Positions 52,160 through 64,000 of a stretch of 64,000 nt of DNA are shown one piece after another. The notes under the pieces are model-generated. The model was not told the DNA's origin, searched no databases, and saw only the letters and a program-made list of their open reading frames with translations. Origin of the DNA: Entamoeba invadens IP1 (Eukaryota > Evosea > Mastigamoebida > Endamoebidae); contig NW_004443506.1 of NCBI RefSeq assembly GCF_000330505.1, positions 154,818 to 218,817 on the forward strand, in the 5' to 3' direction. Every line of letters starts with the position of its first letter. The first letter of the stretch is position 1. The position numbers and the translations under genes were made by a program.

Positions 52160-53642
52160 ACATAAAAGATCCAAACAAATCTTTTAAAACGAAGAAAGTT
52201 TGATAAAATAATTAAGATAATGCTGGTTTATTTTATTATAATTTTACTAAAGTTTATGGGTATTAAAAATTATAATAATTACAATTATATTTTTACTATT
52301 ATAATTTAGTACATAATCAAAGTTAATTAGTAATAGTTTTGCTTAATAAATAATTATTTTATTGAACTTCATTTTTTTAGCTTTGAAAACTAAATACAAT
52401 CAATAATATATGGCTAAATATATTTTTATGAAATAATAGAAATGAATTAAATCTTTTATAATTAAATATTAGTATTTTTTAACATTATAAATAATATTAA
52501 TAAATATTAATAACTTATGAAGATGATTTATTTATAAATTTAATTATTATTAAATTATAAAAATATTTAAAAATTATGTTATAATATAAAATGAGTTTGA
52601 TTAACTGTCATGAAGGTCTAAAAAGAGCGAATTTTGAGGGTTTTGATAAAGAAAACAAGAAATGGAAATAGCCATTCCCAGATTTAATCGATAACAAGTC
52701 TGTATTATTAACAACAAACGAGATCATGACAATTAAAAAGGACTTTAACAAACTTATCGATTTGAGACTGAGAAACATATTTTCTGTTTTATTCACCACT
52801 TGACTAAAAAATAAATTAAGAAATAAAAACCCAATAATACAGAGATTGTCCTACCAAAATAGATGCGTTTTACTGATTTGTATTATTGAGACGAAAAACA
52901 AGTTCTATAATAACCAAAATAATATTATTACAAAACAATAAACTTTGAAAACTCTACTTTCGGATTGTGTTATTTTTATAATTTGTATTTATAGGGCATC
53001 AAGTGACATCACCTCCCAAATGCAGAAATCAGACAATTAATAACTATTTATAATTTTTATATAATAATAGTATTATTAAAATGTATATAAATATTAACTA
53101 TCGTTTTATTTGTGGTAACAAAGTGAGCATTTACCAATGTAAGAAAAGAACAATGCAAAAAAGCATCGAACAAAAAACTACAGCTTAACCTGTTTTTTAT
53201 TATTAGTTTTGAGTAATTAAAAAATGGATTTTTGAACGAATATCAATATAGTTTCTTTAAAATAGAGATTGGTGAAAGAATAATAAATAATAATGCTAAA
53301 TAATCCTGATATTTAGCATTGATTATTTCATACTATTAAACTCTTAAATAAATTATTTATTTGTCCCAGAACTTAATTAAAACTAAAACAATGGCAAAAC
53401 TATAATTACTTTAGCATAAAAAGCTCAGAAACACCACTCTTATAATTCAATAATCTCACAAAATCATTGAAAAGAAGTTTTATGATTTTTTATATATTTT
53501 TGTAAAAACAATTTTAGAAAAGTTTCAAATCTACTCCAAAAATACAATCCTCCTCCTAAATATAGAAAACAATTTTAATTTTAAAATACTATTTTTAAAC
53601 TATATAAACCCTGGTCGAACTGGTCGACCAAAACACACATCT
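52160..53642. other. Intergenic region with a decayed reading frame
   Basis: 1.5 kb, AT-rich. The only coding trace is the stop-broken frame at 52591-52803. The right end has TATAAACC about 35 bases before the next ATG. Confidence 0.6.
52591..52803 (+). pseudogene. Stop-broken reading frame, possible gene remnant
   Basis: ATG at 52591, an in-frame TAG at 52669, end at TGA 52801. Either half reads like protein (LINCHEGLKRANFEGFDKEN; then LLTTNEIMTIKKDFNKLIDL), and both are in the same frame, which is unlike the background. Family unknown. A TTG/GTG-started minus-strand frame here is a shadow. Confidence 0.35.
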
Positions 53643-54458
53643 ATGGGTAACTCCCCTTCCGATTCAAAGCGTACAACCCCTCGTTCAGTGATCATTCCCC
53701 GATCACCACGTCTCTCTCAATTTAGTTATTATATCATTCCACACCACTCGCACCGTCGCTCAAAAGACAAAGAAGTCTTAGAAGTCGAGAGCATCCCACA
53801 AAGCAAATTGAAGAAGTCGAAATCTGGTAATGCTTTAATAACAAATGAGAATCCCCACAAATTTGGAGATAAAAGACACGCGTCTTCACAGCCGGAAGAA
53901 TTGTTCTACGAAGCCGAATTACGCAATTTAGATGGGACATTTTTGGAAGACTCTACTTTACTCTCATTCATAGCATCTCGAACACGGTCGAAGAAAGTTG
54001 AGACATTGTATGACTCTGTTAAACTTGGGTTAGATTACAGAGATGTTCGAGAGACTGTTTCTTGCAACAGCAAACTCGTTTTTGTCTTCATGACCGAAAC
54101 GGACGTTTTTGGGTTCTATCACGAAGACTTTGTTCCTATGATATCCAAGACTGAGATGCAATCGTTTAATTCACAGAACATGTTTGTGTTTTCCAAGAAA
54201 AGCACAGACTGCATAGTTAATGTGTTCTCGAGGACTAAATTCGTCAAGAGAAGCTTTTCCTTTTATCCAGACAAAAGTGACAACACAATGTTGACGTGTT
54301 TCTCCGCTTTCAAAATCGACAAAGACGGGACTATTAGTGTCTCTCCACACGTAAAAGACTTTTATGAAATGGAGAATGGTATCTATAACCCTTTCTTCGT
54401 GGGACCTATCGAAAAGAAGGTCAAATGCTCTCGAATGCTTGTGTTGCTATGTAAATAA
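53643..54458 (+). CDS. TLD-like protein with N-myristoylation signal
   Basis: 271 aa, ATG start. The N-terminus MGNSPSDSKR has the Gly2/Ser6 pattern of myristoylation and is followed by a basic Ser/Arg-rich stretch, which suggests membrane anchoring. Residues about 105-271 resemble a divergent TLDc/TLD domain: LLSFIASRTRSKKVETLYDS, then KLVFVFMTETDVFGFYHE, MFVFSKKSTDCIVNVF and FFVGPIEKKVKC. The similarity to the TLDc protein at 35469 is structural rather than close. No catalytic motif is expected of the family. A TATAAACC box stands upstream. Confidence 0.7.
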   Translation: MGNSPSDSKRTTPRSVIIPRSPRLSQFSYYIIPHHSHRRSKDKEVLEVESIPQSKLKKSKSGNALITNENPHKFGDKRHASSQPEELFYEAELRNLDGTFLEDSTLLSFIASRTRSKKVETLYDSVKLGLDYRDVRETVSCNSKLVFVFMTETDVFGFYHEDFVPMISKTEMQSFNSQNMFVFSKKSTDCIVNVFSRTKFVKRSFSFYPDKSDNTMLTCFSAFKIDKDGTISVSPHVKDFYEMENGIYNPFFVGPIEKKVKCSRMLVLLCK

Positions 54459-54644
54459 TTATATATTCCTATTCTTTACTAGTTAAATCTGTTTAACTAT
54501 TCGTACTAGTATTGTTACTATATCTCTTGTACTTGTAAATAAACTATTAAAATATCATTATATTACTATTAAAATATAATATGCTGTGTATACTATGTTA
54601 TAGAATAATAGTAGTATAATATAAACTAGTCAAAAAACACTCAA

Positions 54645-57195
54645 TCAGCATTGAATTTGTTTTACACTTTTGTTATTCGTTTCAAGATCATCTAATACCT
54701 GATTAACCAACCGCCGTATTTGTAAATCTCGTTCAGATATCATACTCTCCAATTTCGAGATAACTGTGTCGTTGAAAATAAATTGGCACTTACACCCAAC
54801 CAAAAAGAAAAGAGCTTTGACCACAACACTCTTTTGCTCAGAAAATAGTGCTGCTCGGATTTTAAAATCAAGTGAGTTTCCCCACCGTTTCGCCAACTCG
54901 TCAATCTCGAACTTTGACAACTGCCTCCCAGCAAAGAGATGAGAATTGCGACTGCACCTTTCTTCAAAATTGGCCAACAAGCCCCAAACAAAACCAACAA
55001 GTTCCCCCACAAAATTCCCAAGATTTTTCGCCTCCTCATCTGACACAAAAAAGACCAACGAAAATCCACACTCAAAAATCTTGTCTAACAGAACCAAAAC
55101 GTTGACAAACGGTATTTCAAACATGAAAAGCACTCGGATGAACCCACACACAACTTTGATATCTTCAGCAGATTGGAGTACTCTCTTTATCACACACGTG
55201 TTATAAAACCAAAGGACTCGGTCTAACATTTTTTGACCTTCACTATTTCCCCTCATCATATCTTTCAACTTCTCAAAAACGTTCTGCAAAATAATCTCAT
55301 TCCTTTCGCGTCTTTTATACAACTCAATTTTTTGAACCAACTCGTCATTCACAACATCCATTCCACTCTTCTCAATCTCATCATCACATTTTCGTTGCAA
55401 TTCTGCAAGTTCTTTGATTTCTTCTTATCAGTTTTGTATTTAATACTATATTTTATAATTTAAAAGTATTAAAAACGATCAAATTATATTTTAAAAAGTG
55501 TAGTTCTATTTTAATAGTATCAATAATATCAACAAACCTGTCTCACTCATTCCAAAATCTTGAGATTGTAATTCCCAGAACAACTCCCATATTTTAGCTC
55601 GGACTATACACTCATTTTCATCCTCATTTTGAATGACGCCCATCAACGGTTTCCATGAAAACGAAGTGATCATAGACGTCTGTACCGCTGTTCTCAACAA
55701 ACTCCACACAACCTCCTTTCGAATCGATTTCCCCATTTCCTTAACTTCCTGAATCAATGCGCTTTTAGTCTCTGTAGTAATGTTCTTCGCCAAACTTATC
55801 AGTCTTCTCTCTAGCAGACTACACCGGTCATACCACTCCGTCCAATTACCCATGTTCATAACAAATTCCATTATTTTCACAAAGTGACACAACCGCTTTT
55901 CTTCGATAACTTTCTTGACTAAAAGAGCTTCAGGAACGTTGTCCAAAAGATTCTCGATTATAATAATTTCCCACTCCCCAAAATTGATATTGTCAATGCA
56001 CCAATACACTCTCTCAAACGTCTTTTCTTTATACCCACAAACACTTCCAAAGTACTGACAAATTGTAGCAATATCACTCCGCTCTTTCAATAACGCAGTG
56101 TTCGCTTGTTTCAACGCCATTTCAACCAACTCACCGTCCAACCCTTCCAAATTTTTCAACTGAATAATCGTGTCGTGCATTTCACAAATTGTGCGGCTCA
56201 ATTCACAACAGATTTGGTAATTCATTAAATCGACTTCCCACTCGTCCAACTCGGAGACCAATCTCACTACAGTCGAAACAAAATTTGGATACGCGAGAAT
56301 TGTCTCAATCAAGTAGTTCAACACACGTTTAGGGTCGCAATGTACGATCGCTTTGAGATCTTTGATCTGTTCCGGTTTGAGTTCCGCGCCAAACGAAATT
56401 TTCTTCAAGTACCTTTTAATTTCGATTTCCGCCGAAGAATGTATTTCTGGAATGGTGGCGTACAGTGCGTTTCGAAATACGACGTCGTTTTTGATTGTCA
56501 TGTTACTGAAATGTCTAGCGTCGAAGACGCCATTTTGGGCTTTACAAAGTTCTCCGTATGTGCAAAACGCGCAGTACAAATCGGCAAAGTAGTTTTTGAA
56601 ATTTTCTTTCATGACAAAAAAGATGTCTGGGAAGCAATGGACGTACGGCATATACCGAATAATACCGGTGCAGTCGATACTCTTCATGACTTTGAGTGTT
56701 TCCGATTTAGGAATGACAAATTTCTTGATCAAACTGATCGCCAAATCTTTATTAGTTTGAAATGCGTGAATGACTGTATCGCAAATATTCTCGGCGTCCA
56801 TATAATCAATCACTTTGGGATATGTTTGATACAAAATTGATACACAAAAAGGGCGTTTCCCAAGCTCTGCTGGTGTGAGGACCATTCCTATGAGATCAAA
56901 CCCAAAGTGAAGTCCTCGTAAGAGCTCAGTTAACATTTTGCAGGTCATCCCCTCTTGTTGTTGTTCCACAGCGTCGAAAAAATACTTCATCATTTCAAAG
57001 TAATTCAAGTTGTTGTTGTCTGTGTGTCACACGATTTGTTTAATTCGAAGACTCTCCCCCCTCAAAAAGCAAACTGGCTATCACGTGGAGTTGTAAGCAG
57101 TATTGAAGTGTGTCAGTCTCCTTTGGTGGTGTCGCACAACACTCCGTCAGCACCGTCACAAATTCCTTACAAATTACGTTTGCACACTCCTCCAT
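54645..57195 (-). CDS. Large alpha-helical protein of unknown function, three exons
   Basis: Exon 1 57195-57075, exon 2 57019-55538, exon 3 55423-54645; introns of 55 bp (starts GTTTGC) and 114 bp (starts GTTTGT). The join gives 793 aa. Exon 1 (ATG, about 40 codons, EECANVICKEFVTVLTEC) was found by matching splice phase. The whole chain is helical with repeated Leu/Ile/Val-rich hairpins, like HEAT or ARM repeats, and the third exon is a long helical segment (ERNEIILQNVFEKLKDMMR). The second intron ends AAGAAG, a tandem acceptor that could add or drop three bases. No enzyme motif, signal peptide or membrane helix. A karyopherin- or nucleoporin-type scaffold is possible, but no diagnostic feature is present. 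Confidence 0.75.
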
Positions 57196-57489
57196 TAATC
57201 TATTAATCTATTGAATATTTCAAGTTTTATCATTAATAGGGTTTTGTTATACTTTTAAATATTTGAGAAATCACTTTTTCTTTATAAAGTTGTTATGAGT
57301 TCTTTTGAATTGAGTTGTTTGATAGAAATTAGTATTTATTATTATTATAATTATTATATTAAATTATAATTTATATAAATAGAAATATATTAGTATTATT
57401 ATAATTTATTAATATTAAGGAGTAATAGAATAAATTATAGTATATCTTTTATAATTTATAAAAAATAGAAAGTAACGACACATATAGAA

Positions 57490-58296
57490 TTACTTTGCAA
57501 TCTCCGACTCTCTCTTTTGTCGTGCCGAGAACGACGCTCTGTATTTTTGTAAGTCGACTTTTGGTGGTGCGGAGAGTTGTGATGACAACCTCTCCTTTTT
57601 GAGATCCACGCTGTCAAGAGGGGTCAACGAGCTTCTTCTTTTCTTTCGTCGTATTTTTTCCTTTTCTTCGTCGGAAAGTTCTGCGAGGGGAAGTTGTGCG
57701 TTAAAGTTAGTGAAGACGGGAATTTTGATACTTTTTTCTTCTTCTTTTTCGATGAGATTTTGATTTTGAACTATATCCGTGATTTTTGTGATTGTTGATT
57801 TCCGTGTGATGATTGTGCTCTCAACGTTCGAAACTTCAAGATGAGTCGGTTGGTTCAAATCGATTGGGAGTTCACTTTTGATTCCAATTCCACTGGCATC
57901 GATTTTCGAGACATTCAGGTCAACCTCCATTGGGATAGTTTCTTTATTCGTTTCTTTACTAATATCAATAGTTTCCATTGGTATTACGATTTTGGGTTGA
58001 ATTGGTTTTGGTGTTTCAAAATGTTTTTCAGAATGTTTTTCTGAAAGTTTTTCAACGTGTTTTTCAGCGCTCTTTTTCCTCAGAAATGGGGGGATGTGAA
58101 CTTTGTATCCTCCGATGGTTTTAGAAAATCCGTTGGACTTTCGTTTTGTCCCAACAGAAGTGGTGTGGATTGATTTTGTATAAGTTGTTTTTGGGATCAC
58201 CTTGGCAAGAGGTTTCGGCTTTTCGGTGAACTTTCGTTTTCGGTCGGTGTTTTTCGACAGAATTTTGGGTTGAATTGTCTTCCCTTTCCCCGACAT
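57490..58296 (-). CDS. Basic, Lys/Ser-rich hypothetical protein
   Basis: 268 aa, ATG start. Low complexity and disordered: Lys, Thr, Ser, Pro and Glu dominate. A KHVEKLSEKHSEKHFE repeat lies near residue 80, and KIRRKKRRSSLTPL near 220 is a candidate nuclear localisation and kinase site. Ends in a helical RASFSARQKRESEIAK. No domain found. The composition fits a chromatin or nuclear linker protein, which I cannot confirm. Confidence 0.6.
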   Translation of the reverse strand: MSGKGKTIQPKILSKNTDRKRKFTEKPKPLAKVIPKTTYTKSIHTTSVGTKRKSNGFSKTIGGYKVHIPPFLRKKSAEKHVEKLSEKHSEKHFETPKPIQPKIVIPMETIDISKETNKETIPMEVDLNVSKIDASGIGIKSELPIDLNQPTHLEVSNVESTIITRKSTITKITDIVQNQNLIEKEEEKSIKIPVFTNFNAQLPLAELSDEEKEKIRRKKRRSSLTPLDSVDLKKERLSSQLSAPPKVDLQKYRASFSARQKRESEIAK

Positions 58297-58531
58297 AACT
58301 CAATTACAAATTGCAAGTCTTTTTCCTCTCTTTTTCGTTTTCTATAATTTATCTATTCTTATTAATACATTTTTACTTGCCATTTCTCATACAACAAATT
58401 TCTAATACAATTGGTTTATGAACTAGTTTTGAAAAACATTTTGACCAGTTTTATAAAATGTTTTGTGAAATTAGAAGAGTATAATAAAATTGTTATAAAT
58501 TAAACTATAAAATAAATACTAATAAAAAAAG

Positions 58532-60553
58532 TTACTTCTTTTGATCCTTCTTACCCGAACGAGTCTTCAAAAATTCCAAGAACTCGTGGACCTTCTCAAA
58601 CTTAATAGTAAGTGGCAAGTGAGGTGGCACGCCATTAAAAGTTAGGACATCAGGAGTTGCTTTCTTCATAGATACCTTCTTGAGTAATGCAAGTGGGATC
58701 TTCTTCACAAGAGTATGCTTCCCCGTCTCTCCTTTAATAATAATCATTTCACGGGATGTTGCTATGACAATTACTTTCTCTATATCGCTTTCAGTAATAA
58801 TTTCTCCAGTCATGTGAAGGTTCTTCTCCATTAATTCTTCATACACATGACTCTCATTCGTCTCTTCTGGCTTTTCAGTTTTTTCTTCTTTGTGTTCGAC
58901 TGGTTTTGATGGACTTGACTCTTCTTTTTGTTCTTTTTCAATTGGTGATTCACTGTGTTTCTCTTCTCCTTTGTCTTCCACTAATATTTGTGGTTTACTA
59001 ATCTCCTTAACACCTTCTTCATTTTCTTTAACTTCTTTTACTATAATTTTACTATCAACTGGTTTTGTGGGTTTAAGGTCTTTCACGTCGACGGTATTTT
59101 TCGAAGTAGTCGGTTGTGCTGTCATTGACGCAACAGCTTGGCCAAACCACCCTTTAGCAAACTCAAACGCTTTGTTCCCGACATTTTCCGTTGCTTTGAT
59201 CAAGTGATTGACTCCTTCCTTTCCTTGTCTTCGACATACAGTGCATTGTGTAATTGAGTGGTTTTCAATAGTATATCCCTTTTCATTATCAAACAGATAG
59301 TGATACCCATAGAACCCATTATGCAATTCAGAGACTCTACAGAACCCATTTTTGACTAGCCACATCACTACTTGTTGGATCTTTTCCTTTTGGTTTCTGT
59401 GGTCCGTCTCTCCAAACACTACTATATGGACCATCCCTCTTTTCATCGCCTCGATGTCTTTAAATAACTTCAGTGCACTCTCAGGGTCCGTTTCAAACGT
59501 TTCTGCGTCGATGTTAAGTGCACCAGGTATCGTCCCCCCAAGATGTTCCTCTTTCTTTCTTCCATCTATAAAGAACAAATTGAGTCCACGGGTACTCTTG
59601 TCATTGAAAATGTCTTTTGGTGACACTAAAACTACAGGCGCAGTGTTAATTGATTCATAGACCCAATTCTCATATTGTTGTGAGTCATTCAAACAAGCAA
59701 AGATTTGTTTTGTGACGGAAATGGGCGTATTCCCTGAAAGGCCTTTTGCATATGCAATCGTTACATCTATCTCATCGTCGACTATTCCATTCCCTAATAT
59801 GGAAATGACTTCTTCGCTGTTCTGTGCTTGGACCAAATTCTTCTGTAACAAGATGACATGGCTCAACACGACAAAGAAGAACAAAATTTGGTCAGTGGAG
59901 AGTAAAATGGCGTCAAATGCTTTCAACTTCCCTTGAATCGTTTTGAACAAACTCAACGAAAGCGTGCACACTTTATTTAATATGAACTGGGTGATGTCGG
60001 CTCGTATTTCTACTAACTTCTTGGACAAAATTGGACAGTGGTATTGGAGTAACAACAGAAAGAGTGTTGTAAGTCCCTTAGTCACCTCTGTGTTATTTAA
60101 ATTATATTATACTATATTAAACTATACTATATTAAACTATATTATTATACTCTAGTGACAAACTTTCTCGTTCTCTTTTAACACAAGCGGGATATACACA
60201 TTCGTTATCTTCTGTGTTATTCCAACTAAAATGTCGTTTGAAATATTGAGGCTTAACAATGGAAGGAGAATTTGTGCCAAGGCGACTTCGTCGCCTTTTA
60301 AATTGCCAATACATAACGCAAGTTGCTGTGTTGTTTCAGTTAAAGTGTTTTGATAGAAGGGGGTATACAGTGCCAAAAATTGATCGACAGAGACCGTTTT
60401 TGTCGGGTCGATGGTTTGTGGCAATGGGTTGAGTAAAAGGGTGTACACCTCTTTGCGGCGTTGTGGGGGAACACCAAACACACGACATAGTTCTTTGACC
60501 ACCGAGACGTCATTCATTGACAAACTCGACTGTAGGATTTCGTCTTGTGACAT
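58532..60553 (-). CDS. TBC1D23-like TBC/rhodanese protein, two exons
   Basis: Exons 60553-60164 and 60085-58532; the 78-bp intron starts GTTTGT and ends AGAG, phase 0. 647 aa. Residues 1-220 are a TBC-like all-helical part (RVFGVPPQRRKEVYTLLL, LLLLQYHCPILSKKLVEI, DQILFFFVVLSHVILLQ), without the Arg and Gln finger motifs of active Rab GAPs. Residues about 270-400 are a rhodanese-like domain (LFFIDGRKKEEHLGGTIPGA, IVVFGETDHRNQ) lacking the catalytic Cys. A disordered KPxE-rich linker precedes a PH-like C-terminal domain (KVIVIATSREMIIIKGETGK, then PLTIKFEKVHEFLEFL). This order is that of TBC1D23, which tethers endosome-derived vesicles at the Golgi. The fusion of domains is the main support. 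Confidence 0.85.
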
Positions 60554-61584
60554 TCCGTTTTTTCTTTTAAAGTTATTAAGATCTGTTTGTTATTATGTTA
60601 TTATTACAACATAGTTGTTGGTGAGTTATATTAAACTAATTAAGTATAATAAAATTTACTATTAGTCTAAAATTTGTTTCAAATATTTTATTTATTTGAT
60701 GAAAATTAATTATTCTAATTAATTATTATAAATATCAATACCATTATTAATACTAAATACTATATATTTAATATTTGTTTTATAACTAAAGAGTTAAAAA
60801 CAATGACGTATTATAATATTCAGTTTTAATTATTCAGATCACTGTATTATACAAATATATAATAATAATTGAATATAGTTATATAAGAAATACAACAAAC
60901 GATAATTTCTGTTGTTGAAACTAAAAAATACCTTTCGGAGATTGAGGTTTGTTTTTTTGTTGATTTTTTGAATAATAAAATGATAATATACATTTAATTT
61001 CGAATAGTAAAATCTGTTATTGGGCTTCTAACTTGGTTTTACAAAGTTCCAATAAAAATAGATTTCGTTTTTGTTAATTTATTCACATCAAATGAGCCAA
61101 ATTAGTTTTTTCATAACTTCAAAGTATTTTTCGAAGTAAAAATGTCTTCTTTTATATTAGAAAAAACAAAGTTTAAACTGTATGGTAATACTAATATCGA
61201 CTTTAGTAAAAATGCGATGAATAACACAGAGTACATTTTTATTTTTTATTAAACACAGGAATTTTACGGAATAATTTTGAAATTAATAAAAAAACTATAT
61301 TGAAATAGAAAGACACGCAAGCACCTGGTGGATAAAAAATTTCTTATTACTTAAGTATAATAACGCGTGCCATTTACGCAATCGGACGGGAGATCACCGT
61401 TATTTGTCTTTTTGTTATGAACATCAAAACTCTAAAACCCTTTCATAACCTCTTCCTTCTCTTCTATTTTTCTTTCAAAAATCCGTACAAATCGGGACGA
61501 ACAAACCTCTATCGATACGATGAAGTGTCCCAACGTGGAAGCTACAATAAAAAGTTCGTAGAGAAAAGGAGAAGCATCAGTTGA
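60554..61584. other. Divergent intergenic region before GAPDH
   Basis: About 1 kb, AT-rich; the last 200 bases become less AT-rich towards the GAPDH start (CAATAAAAAG is TATA-like). No other feature seen. Confidence 0.6.
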
Positions 61585-62589
<1,005 letters not shown>

Positions 62590-63104
62590 ATAAGTGAAGA
62601 CTTCTTCGTTTTTTATTTCTATTAATATTGTAATATATTTATTATATTTATATCTATATTTATTATTCGTTTCATTCAATTTAATTTTTTTATTAATAAT
62701 GTACTGAACTGTAAAAATGGTTGAAAATCAATTTTTATCAACAACAAATAGGTAAAAGTCTAAATAATTTTGACCGATATATTTATTATATATATATATA
62801 TAGAAATAAATAAAATGTTATTTTGTTTTATTTATTATAATTATACTACTTATTATAAAGTAATAAATCTAAAACATTTATTATTATAATCATTTGAATA
62901 ATTATTGCAATAATAAATTATTATTACTCAATAATAATAATACAATTGTTTTTTAATACATTTTTTAATTAATTATAATAATAATAAACAATACTAAATT
63001 ATAGTAATAAAAAGGTTTTATTCTAAAATTAACAATATAGTAAATTAAAAAATACTATACCAATACTATAAAACATATTGAATAAAAAAAGAGAAAAAAC
63101 ACAA
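62590..63104. other. AT-rich intergenic spacer
   Basis: About 500 bases between converging genes, dominated by TAATAAT-type DNA and a TATATATA run. Nothing else seen. Confidence 0.65.
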
Positions 63105-63427
63105 TCACTTATCGAGTCTTGCCCTAAGTGTGGCAATCTCATCTTCTGTCTGCTTAATTTTAGCCTCGACCTGTTGGTGGTTTTTTTCGAAAAGTTCAAT
63201 TGCGTTTTTAATTCGTTGAATTTCATCGAGTTGTTCGTTGTCTATTTGTCATGTTGTTCACTTGTTGTGCAAACGCCGTGTTTCAAAAGTGAAAGAAACA
63301 AACAGTTTTTTTGTAACTCGTCACACTCCTGCTTCTCATTTTGGTAACTTGACATCAATCTCTTGATCTCCTCGTTAAGTGACTGTGTCTCTAAATTAAT
63401 TTTTTCCGAAATATTAGCCTCCTCCAT
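63105..63427 (-). CDS. Small coiled-coil protein, two exons
   Basis: Exons 63427-63304 and 63241-63105; the 62-bp intron starts GTTTGT and ends AATAG, phase 1. The join is needed because the exons lie in different frames; it gives 86 aa. Nearly all of it is a coiled coil (LETQSLNEEIKRLMSSYQNE, KIKQTEDEIATLRARLDK) with heptad hydrophobics. No other domain. The length fits tethering or kinetochore-type small subunits, but the family is not recognised. Real by the clean splice and the highly charged heptad pattern. Confidence 0.7.
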
Positions 63428-64000
63428 GTGACTTTACTTTTATCTTTTTCTTTTTAAGTTCAACCCTTCATTTTCTCTTTTTCATTTTTTTTATTTAGGA
63501 AATTTTTATTAAATATATCATATTATTAAAATATATATAATATTATAATCTACATCTCTAATAACATATTATATATATACAGTCGGAGTTTGTTTAAAAA
63601 GGATGTTTTTTCGACTGAATTAGTCATTTTTTTATAATATTAGTTGGATTTTTTGTTAAAAAGGATGTTTTTTTTAATAAAATAGATTGATTATAATAAA
63701 TTAGATATAATTTTTGCCAATTAGGAATAATTACCATAATGAGGTAATATTTTTGTTAAATTAGATTTTATTATTATTATTCGAGGTATTATTATAATAA
63801 AAATAGGTTGAATTACCAAAACATTAGGTAAGTTTACGGTAAATAGGTACATTTTTCGAACTTTAGATTTATTTACAAAAATTTTAGGCACAATTTATTT
63901 GAGATATTATACATTTGTTTTCAATTTAGTCATTATTTAAATTTGTCAGTATAAATTATATAATTATTTCGACCAATTTTAAATACAGTAAAATCTCTCA
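63428..64000. mobile_element. Degenerate tandem array, possible DNA-transposon terminal region
   Basis: From about 63578 the sequence TACAGTCGGAGTTTG opens a run of roughly 18 degenerate units of about 20 bases, many ending TTAG or TTAGG. At 63984 a second TACAGT (TACAGTAAAATCTCTC) starts just before the window edge. Terminal CAGT after TA with degenerate sub-repeats is seen in Tc1/mariner-pogo-type DNA transposons. No transposase lies inside the window, so the class is a guess. No coding capacity. Confidence 0.35.

Overview
The window is nuclear DNA of a small-genome, intron-poor eukaryote, most likely an Entamoeba and by gene content and spacing probably E. invadens or a close relative. The grounds are an AT-rich background, more than 30 single-copy protein genes packed on both strands, short introns (about 48-115 bp, two longer) that nearly all start GTTTGT and end in AG, very short 5' leaders with TATA/GAAC-type promoters, and P-glycoprotein, TPI, GAPDH and TLDc-type proteins with an Entamoeba look. 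The TPI differs from the E. histolytica enzyme as I remember it, which argues for another species. The species call is inference; no database was searched.

Layout. 0.9-7 kb: a secreted surface protein, an arrestin-like protein with WW-like and C2-like modules, and an NXF1/TAP-like mRNA export factor. 7-14 kb: an Aurora-like kinase and an alpha-helical protein between long AT-rich spacers that hold an inverted repeat pair and a decayed cysteine-rich pseudogene. 14.4-18.7 kb: a four-exon P-glycoprotein (ABCB). 19-28.5 kb: MYG1, a type II membrane protein, TPI, eIF5A, several unknowns and prefoldin subunit 2. 28.5-32 kb: a 3.5 kb gene-poor stretch with a 335-nt AAT microsatellite and a GC-rich long hairpin. 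32-45.4 kb: a PAK-like pseudokinase, a PI3/4-kinase, a TLDc protein, tRNA-Gly(UCC), a single ubiquitin, a secreted Lys/Glu-rich protein, a KDEL-bearing PDI-like protein without CxxC, a coiled-coil gene split by a -1 frameshift, and a divergent small GTPase. 45.6-64 kb: a BAR-like/RhoGAP protein, a dual-specificity pseudophosphatase, a MITE-like element, a PMP3-type proteolipid, a second TLD-like protein, a 793-aa helical protein, a TBC1D23-like TBC/rhodanese protein, GAPDH, an 86-aa coiled coil and a possible DNA-transposon end at the right edge.

These genes are not an operon or a pathway; they are ordinary neighbours. Recurrent themes are signalling and trafficking (Aurora, PAK-like, PI-kinase, small GTPase, RhoGAP, TBC, arrestin), glycolysis (TPI, GAPDH) and the secretory pathway. 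Four signalling or redox family members have lost catalytic residues. Many genes only become visible after joining exons: the GTPase N-terminus, the 86-aa coiled coil, the first exon of the 793-aa protein and the kinase N-lobe were found this way. Several apparent ORF starts are TTG or GTG, so the starts given here are the first supported ATG or a splice-joined ATG.
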